A stretch of DNA of 42,340 nucleotides from Geodermatophilus africanus (GTDB taxonomy: Bacteria; Actinomycetota; Actinomycetes; Mycobacteriales; Geodermatophilaceae), in the NCBI RefSeq assembly GCF_900107105.1, contig NZ_FNOT01000026.1, positions 1 through 42,340 on the forward strand. Reading direction: 5' to 3'. The notes beneath the pieces were generated by a model. It was not told the DNA's origin, did no database searches, and saw only the letters and a program-made list of their open reading frames with translations. A program made the translations under genes and the position numbers. Shown in pieces: positions 17,122-25,499 of this stretch (positions within the stretch are counted from its first letter, which is position 1; the number at the start of each line of letters is the position of its first letter).

Positions 17122-17583
17122 TCAGGGGCGGGCGCGGTCGATCAGCCGGGAGAGGACGACCTCGCTGCGGGTCTGGTGGACGTTGGGCTGCTGCCGGAGC
17201 CGCTCGATGGCCTCCTCCAGGTGCGGGATGTCGGCGGCCAGGATGTGCACCAGCGCGTCCGCGGAGCCGGTGACGCTCCACGCGCCGACGATCTCGGGCA
17301 CCTTCTCCAGGCTGCGGCGCAACTCCAGCGGCGCCGGCGTCCCCTCCCAGTAGACCTCCACGTAGGCCTCGGTCGTCCAGCCGAGGACCTCCGGGTCGAC
17401 CAGCGCGGTGAAGCCGCGGATCACCCCCTCGGCCAGCAGCCGGTCCACGCGGCGCTTGACCGCCGGCGCGGACAGGCCGACCTCGTCGCCGATGACGGCG
17501 TACGTGGCCCGCGCGTCGCGGGTCAGGCAGCCGATGATCTGCCGGTCGAGCGGGTCCAGGCGGTCCACGGTCCTCTGCAACAC
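17122..17583 (-). CDS. Lrp/AsnC-family regulator, divergent from ornithine aminotransferase
   Basis: This protein of about 153 residues has the Lrp/AsnC layout. An N-terminal helix-turn-helix (LDRQIIGCLTRDARATYAVI, then VGLSAPAVKRRVDRLLAEG) is followed by an RAM ligand-binding domain with WTTEAYVEVYWEG, WSVTGSADALVHI and HQTRSEVVLS. It is transcribed divergently from rocD across about 165 bases. That is the standard actinobacterial arrangement in which the Lrp protein controls ornithine/arginine breakdown in response to an amino acid. The GTG at 17583 is chosen, but a second GTG nine bases upstream is equally possible and neither has a strong ribosome binding site. Confidence 0.9.
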   Translation of the reverse strand: MLQRTVDRLDPLDRQIIGCLTRDARATYAVIGDEVGLSAPAVKRRVDRLLAEGVIRGFTALVDPEVLGWTTEAYVEVYWEGTPAPLELRRSLEKVPEIVGAWSVTGSADALVHILAADIPHLEEAIERLRQQPNVHQTRSEVVLSRLIDRARP

Positions 17584-17748
17584 ATGCGACACCGTAGCCG
17601 CGGACACGCAACGGATCGACGCGCGGGACGCAACGGAAGCGCATTGATCGCGACATCCGGCCCTCCTAACCTCGATCGTGCACGAGCCCCCACGGCCGCC
17701 GCGGCCGGCTCGCGCGCGGTCCGCCGTCCGAGTCCCGGGAGGGTCCCC

Positions 17749-18987
17749 ATGGTCGCGCTGCAGCACACGGAGAGCCGGTTGTCCTCGAGGGAGCACGCGG
17801 CCCTGACCCGGTCGGTGACGGCGCGCAACTACGCGCCCCTGCCGGTGGTCGTGGCGGAGGCGCACGGGGCGTGGGTGACCGACGTCGACGGCCGCCGCTA
17901 CCTGGACTGCCTGGCCGGGTACTCGGCGCTGAACTTCGGCCACGGGCACCCGGTCCTGCTCCGGGCGGCCCGCGAGCAGCTCGAGCGGGTGACGCTCACC
18001 AGCCGCGCGTTCTACAACGACCGGCTCGGGCCCTTCGCCCGCGACCTGGCCGCGCTGGCCGGCATGGACCTGGTGCTCCCGATGAACACCGGGGCCGAGG
18101 CGGTGGAGGCGGGCATCAAGGTCGCCCGGCGCTGGGGGTACCAGGTGAAGGGCGTCCCGGCGGGGCGGGCGCAGATCGTCGTCGCGGCGGCCAACTTCCA
18201 CGGCCGCACCACCACGATCGTCAGCTTCTCCACCGACGAGTCGGCGCGCGAGGGCTTCGGCCCCTTCACCCCCGGCTTCACCGTCGTCCCCTACGGCGAC
18301 GCCGACGCGCTGCGGGCCGCGCTGACCCCGGAGACCGTCGCCGTGCTGATCGAGCCGGTGCAGGGGGAGGCCGGTGTCGTCGTGCCGCCCCCCGGCTACC
18401 TCGCCGCGGTGCGGCAGGCGTGCACCGACGCCGGGGTGCTGTTCATCGCCGACGAGGTGCAGTCCGGGCTGGGCCGGACCGGGGCCACCTTCGCCTGCGA
18501 GCTGGAGGGCGTAATCCCCGACGTCTACCTCCTCGGCAAGGCCCTCGGCGGCGGCATCGTCCCGGTGTCGGCGGTGGTGTCCCGCCGCGACGTCCTCGAC
18601 GTGCTGACGCCCGGCAGCCACGGGTCGACGTTCGGCGGCAACCCGCTGGCGGCGGCGGTCGGCTCCGCCGTGGTGGGCCTGCTGGCGACCGGCGAGTACC
18701 AGCAGCGGGCGGCGGCGCTGGGCGTGCGGCTGCGCGACCGGCTCGACGGCCTGGTCGGGCGCGGCGTCCGGGCGGTGCGCAGCCGCGGGCTGTGGGCCGG
18801 GATCGACATCGATCCCGACCTGATGACCGGGCGCGACGCGTGCGAGCGGCTGGCCGAGCGCGGCGTGCTGGTCAAGGACACGCACGGGCAGACGATCCGG
18901 CTGTCCCCGCCGCTCGTGGTCGAGCCGGACGACCTCGACCGGGCCGTCGAGGCGCTGGCCGCGGTGCTGGACGAGGGCGCGCGCTGA
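17749..18987 (+). CDS. rocD: ornithine--oxo-acid transaminase
   Basis: This 412-residue class-III aminotransferase uses PLP to move the delta-amino group of ornithine to 2-oxoglutarate, giving glutamate semialdehyde and glutamate. RocD features include NYAPLPVV near the N-terminus, GYSALNFGHGHP, NTGAEAVEAGIKVAR, FHGRTTTIVSFS, IADEVQSGLGRTG and the PLP lysine in LLGKALGGG (K264). The ATG follows GGGAGGG. It is divergent from an lrp gene, which supports a role in arginine/ornithine catabolism. A lysine 6-aminotransferase would be the main alternative in view of the lysine genes upstream, but the motifs fit ornithine aminotransferase better. A strong terminator hairpin follows the stop. Confidence 0.92.
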   Translation: MVALQHTESRLSSREHAALTRSVTARNYAPLPVVVAEAHGAWVTDVDGRRYLDCLAGYSALNFGHGHPVLLRAAREQLERVTLTSRAFYNDRLGPFARDLAALAGMDLVLPMNTGAEAVEAGIKVARRWGYQVKGVPAGRAQIVVAAANFHGRTTTIVSFSTDESAREGFGPFTPGFTVVPYGDADALRAALTPETVAVLIEPVQGEAGVVVPPPGYLAAVRQACTDAGVLFIADEVQSGLGRTGATFACELEGVIPDVYLLGKALGGGIVPVSAVVSRRDVLDVLTPGSHGSTFGGNPLAAAVGSAVVGLLATGEYQQRAAALGVRLRDRLDGLVGRGVRAVRSRGLWAGIDIDPDLMTGRDACERLAERGVLVKDTHGQTIRLSPPLVVEPDDLDRAVEALAAVLDEGAR

Positions 18988-18990
18988 ACG

Positions 18991-19014
18991 CGGGCGCCGG
19001 CCGCCCGGCGCCCG
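18991..19014. terminator. terminator after rocD
   Basis: CGGGCGCCGG at 18991-19000 pairs perfectly with CCGGCGCCCG at 19005-19014 over a four-base loop, starting three bases after the rocD stop codon. No U-tract follows. Confidence 0.7.
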
Positions 19015-19023
19015 TCCGCGTGT

Positions 19024-19064
19024 CACCTATTGACTCTCGATAGGTGTTTGTCGAGTATCGATGC
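19024..19064 (+). promoter_or_regulatory. promoter and operator of the DUF2975-XRE operon, probably leaderless
   Basis: A near-consensus -35 TTGACT at 19030-19035 is followed by 17 bases and a -10-like GAGTAT at 19053-19058. Transcription should begin about seven bases later, at the GTG of the DUF2975 gene (19065), and there is no Shine-Dalgarno sequence, so the mRNA is probably leaderless. The inverted repeat CACCTAT (19024-19030) / ATAGGTG (19040-19046) overlaps the -35 and spacer, the right place for repression by the XRE protein of the operon. Confidence 0.65.
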
Positions 19065-19544
19065 GTGATCACGACGCGTCGGGTGGTCGGCCCACTCCGG
19101 TTCCTGCTCGCGGTGGCGTTCGCCGCCCTGCTGCTCGCTCAGCTGGTGTTCCTGCCGGCGCTGTCGGGGGCGATGGCGGCGGACTCGCCGGAGCTGGCGC
19201 ACCTGCGGTGGCCGACGCTCGGCGTCGCCGTGCTGGGGCTGGGCTGCGTCCAGGTCGTGATCGTGTGCACCTGGCAGCTGCTCACCCTGGTCGAGGACGA
19301 CCGCATCTTCAGCCCGGCGTCCATGGTGTGGGTGGACGCCATCGTCGCGGCGATCGCCACCGCGGAGCTGCTCCTCCTCGGCACCCTCGTGTGGTCCCTG
19401 GTCAGCGTGGGTCTCCCCGGCCCGCCGGTCGTGCTCCTGCTGCTGCTCGTCGCCGGGGCCGTGGTCGGGCTGCTCGTGGTGGTGATGCGGGCCCTGCTCC
19501 AGCAGGCCACGGCCCTGCGGACGGATCTGGAAGGCGTCATCTGA
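19065..19544 (+). CDS. DUF2975 membrane protein
   Basis: This protein of about 159 residues has four hydrophobic segments (about 9-30, 53-76, 91-115 and 122-146) and matches DUF2975, a family of small membrane proteins of unknown function. Its members are nearly always encoded next to a small Cro/C1-type regulator, as here. The short loop EDDRIFSPASMVWVDAI between helices 2 and 3 is the most conserved part of the family. The GTG at 19065 is preferred over the upstream in-frame codon because the promoter elements lie over that extension. The stop overlaps the next start as TGATG, so the two genes are coupled. Confidence 0.85.
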   Translation: MITTRRVVGPLRFLLAVAFAALLLAQLVFLPALSGAMAADSPELAHLRWPTLGVAVLGLGCVQVVIVCTWQLLTLVEDDRIFSPASMVWVDAIVAAIATAELLLLGTLVWSLVSVGLPGPPVVLLLLLVAGAVVGLLVVVMRALLQQATALRTDLEGVI

Positions 19545-19789
19545 TGCCCATCGTGGTCCGCATCGACGTCGAGCTGGCCCGGCGCAAGTTGAGCGTCGGG
19601 GAGTTCGCCGAGCGCGTCGGGCTCACCCCGGCGAACGTCGCGGTGCTCAAGAACGGCCGGGCCAAGGCGGTCCGTTTCAGCACCCTGGAGGCCATGTGCC
19701 GGGTGCTCGACTGCCAGCCCGGCGACCTGCTCGAGTGGGTCCCCGACGAGCACGGCGCGCCGCACGCCCCGCACGAGGCCGCCCGGTGA
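19544..19789 (+). CDS. XRE-type small regulator (YozG-like) paired with DUF2975
   Basis: This 81-residue Cro/C1-type protein consists almost only of a helix-turn-helix domain: LSVGEFAERVGLTPANVAVL, then NGRAKAVRFSTLEAMCRVL and CQPGDLLEW. It belongs to the YozG-like group, whose genes follow DUF2975 genes in many Gram-positive bacteria. It starts within the stop codon of the DUF2975 gene and its own stop overlaps the GTG of the next gene, giving three translationally linked genes. I infer that it represses its own operon at the inverted repeat upstream and that the membrane partner modulates it. Confidence 0.9.
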   Translation: MPIVVRIDVELARRKLSVGEFAERVGLTPANVAVLKNGRAKAVRFSTLEAMCRVLDCQPGDLLEWVPDEHGAPHAPHEAAR

Positions 19790-20925
19790 GCGACGACGTC
19801 GACGTGCTGGTGGTCGGCGCCGGGCTGGCCGGGCTGCACACGGCCACCCTGCTCGCCCGCCGCGGACACGACGTGCTGCTGGTCGACCGGCGGCCCACCC
19901 TCACCGGCGCGATCCGCACCACCGGGATCTTCGTCCGCAAGACGCTCGACGACTTCGCCCTCCCACCTGGGTGCCTGGGGCCGCCCATCCGGCGGGTGCT
20001 GCTCTACCCGCCGGGGCTGCGCCGCCCGGTCGTCCTGGACAGCGAGCGCGACGAGTTCCGCGTGGGCGACATGGGTCCGCTGTACGCCGCGTCGGCCCGG
20101 ACGGCGGCCGCTGCCGGGGTGCGGATCGTCCTGGCCACCCGGTACGAGGGCCGACGGGACGGCGGACACCTGCTGGCCGGGCCCGACGGGCGGGTCCGGG
20201 TGCGGGCGCGCTTCCTCGTCGGCGCCGACGGGGCCCGGTCACGGGTGGCCCGGGACCTCGGCCTGGACCGGAACCGGCACCTGCTGGTCGGCGCCGAGGA
20301 GGTCTTCGCGGTCCCGGACCCGGGCGAGCCGCCGGCCTTCCACTGCGTGCTCGACCCCTCGCTCGCCCCCGGCTACCTGGCCTGGGTCGTCAACGACGGG
20401 CGGCACGCCCACGTCGGCGTCGCCGGCTACGCCGACCGCTTCCCCGGTGGCATGCGCCGGGCCCTGGACCGGTTCGCCGCCACCGCGCCGGGCCTGCCCC
20501 GCGCCGGCCGCCCTGAGCAGGTGGAGCGGCGCGGCGGCCCCATCCCGGTCGGTGGCCTGCTGCGCCGGATCGGCTGTCCCGACGGGCTGCTCGTGGGGGA
20601 CGCCGCGGGAGCGGTGTCCCCGCTCACCGCGGGCGGCCTCGACCCGTGCCTGCGGCTGTCCGAGCACGCCGCCGACGTCCTCGACGCCGCACTGCGCACC
20701 GGGCGGCCGGACCCGCTGGCCGGCTACGACGGCGCGGCGCTGCGGGCCCGCTTCCGGGGCCGGCTGCTGCTGCGCCGCGGGCTGGCCCGGCTGCGCACGC
20801 CGGCCATGTCGGCGGCGGCGTTCCCGCTGCTGCGCACCCCGCTCGGCCGGGCGGCGGCGCGCCGGGTGCTCTTCGGCGACCACTCGTTCCCGGATCCGGT
20901 CGCCGTCCCCCTGCCCGTCCGCTGA
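19786..20925 (+). CDS. FAD-dependent oxidoreductase, geranylgeranyl-reductase-like
   Basis: This 379-residue flavoprotein has an N-terminal FAD motif VVGAGLAGLHTATLLARRG, interrupted helix following (about 8-26), a mid-chain GADGARSRVAR (about 145-155) and a C-terminal GLLVGDAAGAVSPLTAGG. That order is seen in geranylgeranyl reductases and related group A flavin monooxygenases. The substrate may be an isoprenoid or other lipid, but this is not determined. Its GTG overlaps the stop of the XRE gene (GTGA), making it the third gene of the DUF2975-XRE operon. I do not know this three-gene combination as a standard arrangement. The last 60 residues are Arg/Leu-rich and probably membrane-associated. 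Confidence 0.8.
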   Translation: MSDDVDVLVVGAGLAGLHTATLLARRGHDVLLVDRRPTLTGAIRTTGIFVRKTLDDFALPPGCLGPPIRRVLLYPPGLRRPVVLDSERDEFRVGDMGPLYAASARTAAAAGVRIVLATRYEGRRDGGHLLAGPDGRVRVRARFLVGADGARSRVARDLGLDRNRHLLVGAEEVFAVPDPGEPPAFHCVLDPSLAPGYLAWVVNDGRHAHVGVAGYADRFPGGMRRALDRFAATAPGLPRAGRPEQVERRGGPIPVGGLLRRIGCPDGLLVGDAAGAVSPLTAGGLDPCLRLSEHAADVLDAALRTGRPDPLAGYDGAALRARFRGRLLLRRGLARLRTPAMSAAAFPLLRTPLGRAAARRVLFGDHSFPDPVAVPLPVR

Positions 20926-20935
20926 GCCGCCGGGC

Positions 20936-22456
20936 TCAGTCGGTCGACCGGGGCGGCACCGCGATCTTGTACTGGGCGATCTTCCGGTACAGGGTAGCGC
21001 GGCCGATGCCGAGCTCCTCGGCGGCCCGGGTCACCGTCGTCCCGGGCCGGGTGAGGCAGCGGACGATCTCGTCGCGCTCCAGGCGCTCCAGCCGGCCGAG
21101 CGGGCGGCTGCCCCCGTCGAGGACCTCCGGCGCCAGGTGGTGCACGTCGACGACGTCCGCGCGGGTCACCGCCTCGCGCACCACACGCCGCAGCTGCCGG
21201 ACGTTGTCCGGCCAGGCGCAGCCGGTCAGGGCGCGGGCGGCGCGCGAGGTGAAGTCCACCGCGCGGTGCCGCTCCCGGCGGGCGAACCGGTGCGCCAGCG
21301 GCAGGACGTCGTCGGGCCGCAGCCGCAGGGGAGGGGCCTCGACGACGGCGTCGGCCAGCAGGGCCAGCTGCCCGGGGATCGCGGCGAACTCCGGCGCTGC
21401 CAGCACGAACGGCTGGGGCGACCCGGCCCGCCGGACCGCGGTCAGGGTCTGCGCCAGCTCACCGGCCGCCCACGCCGGCAGGTGCTGCAGCCCGGAGGCG
21501 ATCACGCAGGTGTCCGCGTCGCGCAGCTCCGGGGTCCACAACTCCAGCCAGGCCGCGACGTCGCCGCTCTCGGGCGCCCGCGCGTGCAGGATCCGCAGCC
21601 GAGGGGAGAGCCGGCGGCGGGCGAGCGCGGCCAGCGTGGCCTTGCCCGCTCCGGGCTCGCCGACGACGGTCGTCACCCGCCCCGCGTCGACGGCGATCTG
21701 CGCCTCGTCGACGGCGGCCCGCTAGGCCGCAGACACGCAGGGGTCGCCGGCGTCCGGGGCGAGGTGACTGCCGAGCACGTGGAAGACCTCGCCGCGCGGC
21801 GCCGGCCGCACCGCCCGGCCGCCGGCCCGCACCAGCATGAGCGCGCTGGTGGCGTTGGCCGCCGTCTGGGCCAGCCCCAGCAGCAGCCCCGAGGAGGCGG
21901 CCGACCACGTCGTCAGGTTGATGCTGCCCGCGAGCTCGCCGGTCACCGGCTCGAGCACCGGGGCGGCCGCGCAGGTGTACCCGCGCAGGTCGGTGCAGTA
22001 GTGGTCCTCGGCCCGCACCAGCGAGGGCGCGCGGTCGGCGAGGGAGAGCCCCAGGCCGTTGGTACCGGCGTTGCGCTCGTTGTAGGAGAACCCGGGCGCC
22101 AGGTGCACCCGGTCCAGCGACCGGCGGATGTCGGGGTCGTCGCCGAGCCGGGCGAGGACGAAGCCCTCGGAGTCGGCCACCATCAGGCTGACCGGCTCGT
22201 TGGGGATGGTGGCCTGCAGGTCGGTGAGCACCCGGTGCGCGCACTCGTAGAGCAGCGACCCGGTGTCCGGGGTGCCGGAGAAGACCGGGACGACCTCGTC
22301 CTGCGGCACGCCGTAGCCCTGGCTGCGCCGCCACGAGGCGCGCAGCCGGGGAGCCGCCGTCCGCCCGACCAGCGCGGGGTCGGACAGCGGGGACACCTCG
22401 TCCCGGCCCAGGTCGACGGTGCGCCTCCCTCTGCTGGGATGTGTGCGCTGTGCCAC
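20936..22456 (-). pseudogene. AcoR/MimR-like Fis-type activator interrupted by an in-frame amber codon
   Basis: One frame spans about 506 codons and encodes an activator with an N-terminal GAF sensor (SLLYECAHRVLTDLQA, NAGTNGLGLSLADRAP, HYCTDLRGYTCAAAPVL), a degenerate AAA domain (Walker A GEPGAGK at about 265-271, no GAFTGA loop) and a C-terminal Fis-type helix-turn-helix (TRAAEELGIGRATLYRKI). Lack of GAFTGA is normal for actinobacterial relatives, which do not use sigma-54. A TAG codon at 22722 minus 1000, that is plus-strand CTA at 21722-21724 (codon about 245), cuts the frame between the GAF and AAA domains, and the coding pattern continues in the same frame after it. TGG or CAG is the likely ancestral codon. 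The start is uncertain (GTG at 22456 or 22396). It is divergent from the amidohydrolase operon it would activate. Confidence 0.8.
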
Positions 22457-22489
22457 ACCGGACTGTACGCGTCGGTTCCGCCGGGCCGC

Positions 22490-22504
22490 GTCCCAAAGTG
22501 AGAC
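22490..22504. promoter_or_regulatory. candidate activator-binding inverted repeat
   Basis: GTCCCA at 22490-22495 and TGAGAC at 22499-22504 form an inverted repeat with one mismatch around three bases. It lies in the 138-base gap between the broken activator gene and the amidohydrolase gene, where an upstream activating site would be expected. A second weak repeat, GTGA/TCAC, is at 22559-22572. Neither is strong evidence alone. Confidence 0.35.
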
Positions 22505-22594
22505 AGCGAGCAGTTCCGCAGCAGGTGGACGGGTGCCTAACGTCGTCGGCCAGGGAGCGTGACCGCTCTCACAGCGAGCCGACGGAGGCCGGAG

Positions 22595-23638
22595 ATGTAC
22601 AGCAAGGACGGCGAGCAGTACTACGTCGTGGACTCCCACATCGCCCTATGGGACGCGCGGCCGGAGAACCAGCGCAACATCCACGGCAAGCAGTTCATCG
22701 ACTGCTTCTACGACTACCACCGCAACCTCAGCCCGGAGTCCGAGCTCTGGGGCTACGAGGAGTACCTCTACCAGGGCGGCGAGCGGCTGATGCGCGACGT
22801 CTTCGTCGACGACATCGTCGACCACGCGATCTTCCAGCCGGCCCGGCTGGCCGAGTTCTACCACCGGGGGTTCGGCCAGACCGAGGAGGCGCTCGCCCTG
22901 GCGCAGGCCCACCCGGACAAGCTGACCTACAACCACTACTGGGACCCGCGCGACGGCGAGAACGGCCTGGACGCGCTGCGCGCGAACGCCGAGCGCATGC
23001 ACCTCAAGGGCGCGAAGCTCTACACCGCCGACTGGCACGGCGAGTCCCGCGGCTGGAAGCTCACCGACCCGATGGCCTACCGCTACTTCGAGGCCTGCCG
23101 TGAGCTGGGCATCAAGAACATCCACATCCACAAGGGCCCGACCATCCGCCCGCTGGACCGGGACGCCTTCGACGTCGCCGACGTCGACCACGCGGCCACG
23201 GACTTCACCGACCTGAACTTCATCGTCGAGCACTGCGGGCTGCCGCGGCTCGAGGACTTCTGCTGGATCGCCACCCAGGAGCCCAACGTGTACGCCGGGC
23301 TGGCCGTCGCGATGCCGTTCATCCACACCCGGCCGCGCTACTTCGCGCAGATCATGGGCGAGCTCCTCTACTGGCTCGGCGAGGACCGCATCCTCTTCTC
23401 CAGCGACTACGCGCTGTGGACGCCCAAGTGGCTGGTCGAGCGCTTCGTGGACTTCCAGATCCCCGAGGACCTGACCGAGTACGCCCCGATCACCACCGCG
23501 CAGAAGAAGAAGGTGCTCGGCCTCAACGCGGCCAAGCTCTACGACCTGCCGGTGCCCGCGCACCTGCAGCTGCCCGACGCCGACGAGACGGCCACCGGAC
23601 CGCGCCAGCCCGCGGCCGCCGACCTCACCTCGGTCTGA
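22595..23638 (+). CDS. amidohydrolase-family protein of the propane/acetone monooxygenase cluster type
   Basis: This 347-residue protein has the amidohydrolase TIM-barrel signature at its N-terminus (YYVVDSHIALWDARPENQRN) and later HIHKGPTIRPLD, FIVEHCGLPRLED and LFSSDYALWTPKW, giving metal-site histidines and an aspartate. It closely follows the pattern of the amidohydrolase gene that lies downstream of the prmABCD or mimABCD monooxygenase genes in Gordonia, Rhodococcus and Mycobacterium. That protein is needed for a working monooxygenase, though its chemistry is unclear. The ATG follows GGAGG. It is the first gene of a three-gene operon with DUF59 and alcohol dehydrogenase genes. In known clusters the monooxygenase genes would stand immediately upstream, and here they are absent. 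Confidence 0.85.
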   Translation: MYSKDGEQYYVVDSHIALWDARPENQRNIHGKQFIDCFYDYHRNLSPESELWGYEEYLYQGGERLMRDVFVDDIVDHAIFQPARLAEFYHRGFGQTEEALALAQAHPDKLTYNHYWDPRDGENGLDALRANAERMHLKGAKLYTADWHGESRGWKLTDPMAYRYFEACRELGIKNIHIHKGPTIRPLDRDAFDVADVDHAATDFTDLNFIVEHCGLPRLEDFCWIATQEPNVYAGLAVAMPFIHTRPRYFAQIMGELLYWLGEDRILFSSDYALWTPKWLVERFVDFQIPEDLTEYAPITTAQKKKVLGLNAAKLYDLPVPAHLQLPDADETATGPRQPAAADLTSV

Positions 23639-23649
23639 GGGGGACGCCG

Positions 23650-24432
23650 ATGACCGCCGTCCTCCCCGACCTGACCGTGACCGAGGCCGAGGTCCGCGCG
23701 GCCCTGGGCACCGTCGTCGACCCCGAGCTGGACGAACCGATCACCGACGTCGGCTTCGTCCGGTCGGTGTCGGTCGAGGGTTCTGCCGTCGAGGGCTGTG
23801 CCGTCGAGGTGCACCTGCGGCTGCCCACCTCGTTCTGCGCGCCCAACTTCGCCTGGCTGATGGTCTCCGACGCCCATGACGCGGTGTCGGCCGTCCCGGG
23901 GGTGAGGTCGGTGGTGGTCGAGCTCGACGACCACCACGACTCCGACCTGATCAACCGCGGCATGGCGGCCGGGCTGGGCTACCGGGGCACCTTCGGGCAC
24001 GAGGCGGAGGAGTCGCTCGACGAGCTGCGGGCCACCTTCCAGCGCAAGGCGCACACCGCGGCGATGGAGCGCGCGATCACGGCCCTGCTCCGCACCGACC
24101 CGGCGGTGGACGTCGCGGCGCTCACCCTCGGCGACCTGCCGGCGGGAGAGCACACCACCGACGCGCTGCTGCGCCGGCGGGCGACCCTCGGCCTGCCCGT
24201 CGACGACTCGGCCCCGGTGCTCGTCCACGACGACGGCACCCGACCGGACCCCCGGCAGGCGGAGCTGGTGCTGCGCCGCGCCCGCTCGGTGCGCATCTCC
24301 GTCGACGGCAACGCGCACTTCTGCCGGGGTCTGCTCACCACCCGGTACCCGGGCTCGGAGGCCGACCAGGCCCCCCGACCCGAGGACCGTCCCCTGCTCC
24401 CGCTCACCGTCTCGGAGGGAACCGCCCGATGA
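23650..24432 (+). CDS. DUF59 (MIP18-type) metal-sulfur assembly-like protein with C-terminal extension
   Basis: This 260-residue protein begins with a DUF59/MIP18 domain (about 9-95): VRAALGTVVDPELDEPITDVGFV and a later FCAPNFAWLMVSDA, containing the single cysteine typical of SufT/PaaD-like factors. The remaining 165 residues are a helical extension found in the versions attached to propane-type monooxygenase clusters. DUF59 proteins help insert iron or iron-sulfur centres, and here the presumed client is the diiron monooxygenase. It lies 11 bases after the amidohydrolase gene and its stop overlaps the next ATG (ATGA), so the operon is tight. Confidence 0.85.
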   Translation: MTAVLPDLTVTEAEVRAALGTVVDPELDEPITDVGFVRSVSVEGSAVEGCAVEVHLRLPTSFCAPNFAWLMVSDAHDAVSAVPGVRSVVVELDDHHDSDLINRGMAAGLGYRGTFGHEAEESLDELRATFQRKAHTAAMERAITALLRTDPAVDVAALTLGDLPAGEHTTDALLRRRATLGLPVDDSAPVLVHDDGTRPDPRQAELVLRRARSVRISVDGNAHFCRGLLTTRYPGSEADQAPRPEDRPLLPLTVSEGTAR

Positions 24433-25454
24433 AGGCCGTCCGCGTGCACGAGTACCACGCCGACCCCAGGATCGACGACATCCCCGAACCGCAGATCCAG
24501 GGTCCGCTCGACGTCGTGATCAAGATCGGCGGCGCCGGGGTCTGCCGAACCGACCTGCACATCCTCGAGGGCCAGTGGGCCGAGCTGCAGAACCCGGACC
24601 TGCCCTACGTGATCGGGCACGAGAACGCCGGGTGGGTGCACGCCGTCGGGGAGGGGGTCACCAACGTCGCCGTCGGCGACACCGTGATCCTGCACCCGCA
24701 CCCGAGCTGCGGCCTGTGCATGCCCTGCCGCGCCGGCCGGGACATGCAGTGCGAGAACGCCTTCTTCCCCGGGCTGTCGAACAACGACGGCGGCATGGCG
24801 GAATACCTGCGCACCACGGCGCGCGCCTGCGTGAAGCTCGACCCGTCCACCAACCCCGCCGACGTCGCCGCGCTCGCCGACGCCGGCATCACCGCCTACC
24901 ACGCCGTGCGCAAGGCGCTGCCGCTGCTGCACCCGGGCACGACGGCGGTCGTCCAGGGCGCCGGCGGCCTCGGCCACATCGGCGTCCAGTGCCTGGCCGC
25001 GCTCTCCGGCACCCGGATCGTCGTCGTCGACCGCAACCCCGACGCCCTGGAGCTCGCCCGGCAGATCGGCGCGGACGAGACCGTGGTCGCCGACGGCAAC
25101 CAGGTGCAGGCGGTCCAGGACCTGACCGGCGGGGGTGCCAACGTCGTCTTCGACTTCGTCGCCGAGCAGGGCGCGGAGATGGACGGCTGGCACATGACCG
25201 GCCCGGCCGGCTCGTACTACGTCATCGGGTACGGCGGCGAGCTGCGGATCCCCACGCTGGACTTCGTCGCCGGGGAGAAGAACATCGTCGGCAACATCGT
25301 CGGGACCTACACCGACCTGGCCGAGCTGATGGTGCTCGCGCAGGCCGGGAAGGTCACCCTGCACACCCAGCAGTACCCGCTCGACCGGGCCGTGGACGCG
25401 CTGCGCGACCTCGACGCCGGGAAGGTCCGGGGCCGGGCGATCCTCGTCCCCTGA
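24429..25454 (+). CDS. zinc-dependent NAD(P) alcohol dehydrogenase (prm/mim-cluster type)
   Basis: This 341-residue medium-chain dehydrogenase oxidises an alcohol to a ketone or aldehyde. Catalytic zinc ligands are C39 in AGVCRTDLH and H64/E65 in IGHENAGWV, and the structural zinc cysteines are C94, C97, C100 and C108. The Rossmann motif is VVQGAGGLGHIGVQ (about 173-186). It resembles Adh1 of propane-oxidising actinobacteria, which would oxidise 2-propanol to acetone. It is the last gene of the operon, followed by a strong terminator. The GroEL-like chaperonin gene that usually ends such clusters is missing. Confidence 0.9.
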   Translation: MKAVRVHEYHADPRIDDIPEPQIQGPLDVVIKIGGAGVCRTDLHILEGQWAELQNPDLPYVIGHENAGWVHAVGEGVTNVAVGDTVILHPHPSCGLCMPCRAGRDMQCENAFFPGLSNNDGGMAEYLRTTARACVKLDPSTNPADVAALADAGITAYHAVRKALPLLHPGTTAVVQGAGGLGHIGVQCLAALSGTRIVVVDRNPDALELARQIGADETVVADGNQVQAVQDLTGGGANVVFDFVAEQGAEMDGWHMTGPAGSYYVIGYGGELRIPTLDFVAGEKNIVGNIVGTYTDLAELMVLAQAGKVTLHTQQYPLDRAVDALRDLDAGKVRGRAILVP

Positions 25455-25466
25455 GCCCCCGTCCGT

Positions 25467-25499
25467 GCGGCCCGGGTCGCTCCTCGGGACCCGGGCCGC
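25467..25499. terminator. strong terminator, perfect 12-bp stem
   Basis: GCGGCCCGGGTC at 25467-25478 pairs perfectly with GACCCGGGCCGC at 25488-25499 over a nine-base loop, 12 bases after the alcohol dehydrogenase stop. The rest of the gap to 25667 shows no further recognisable feature. Confidence 0.8.
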
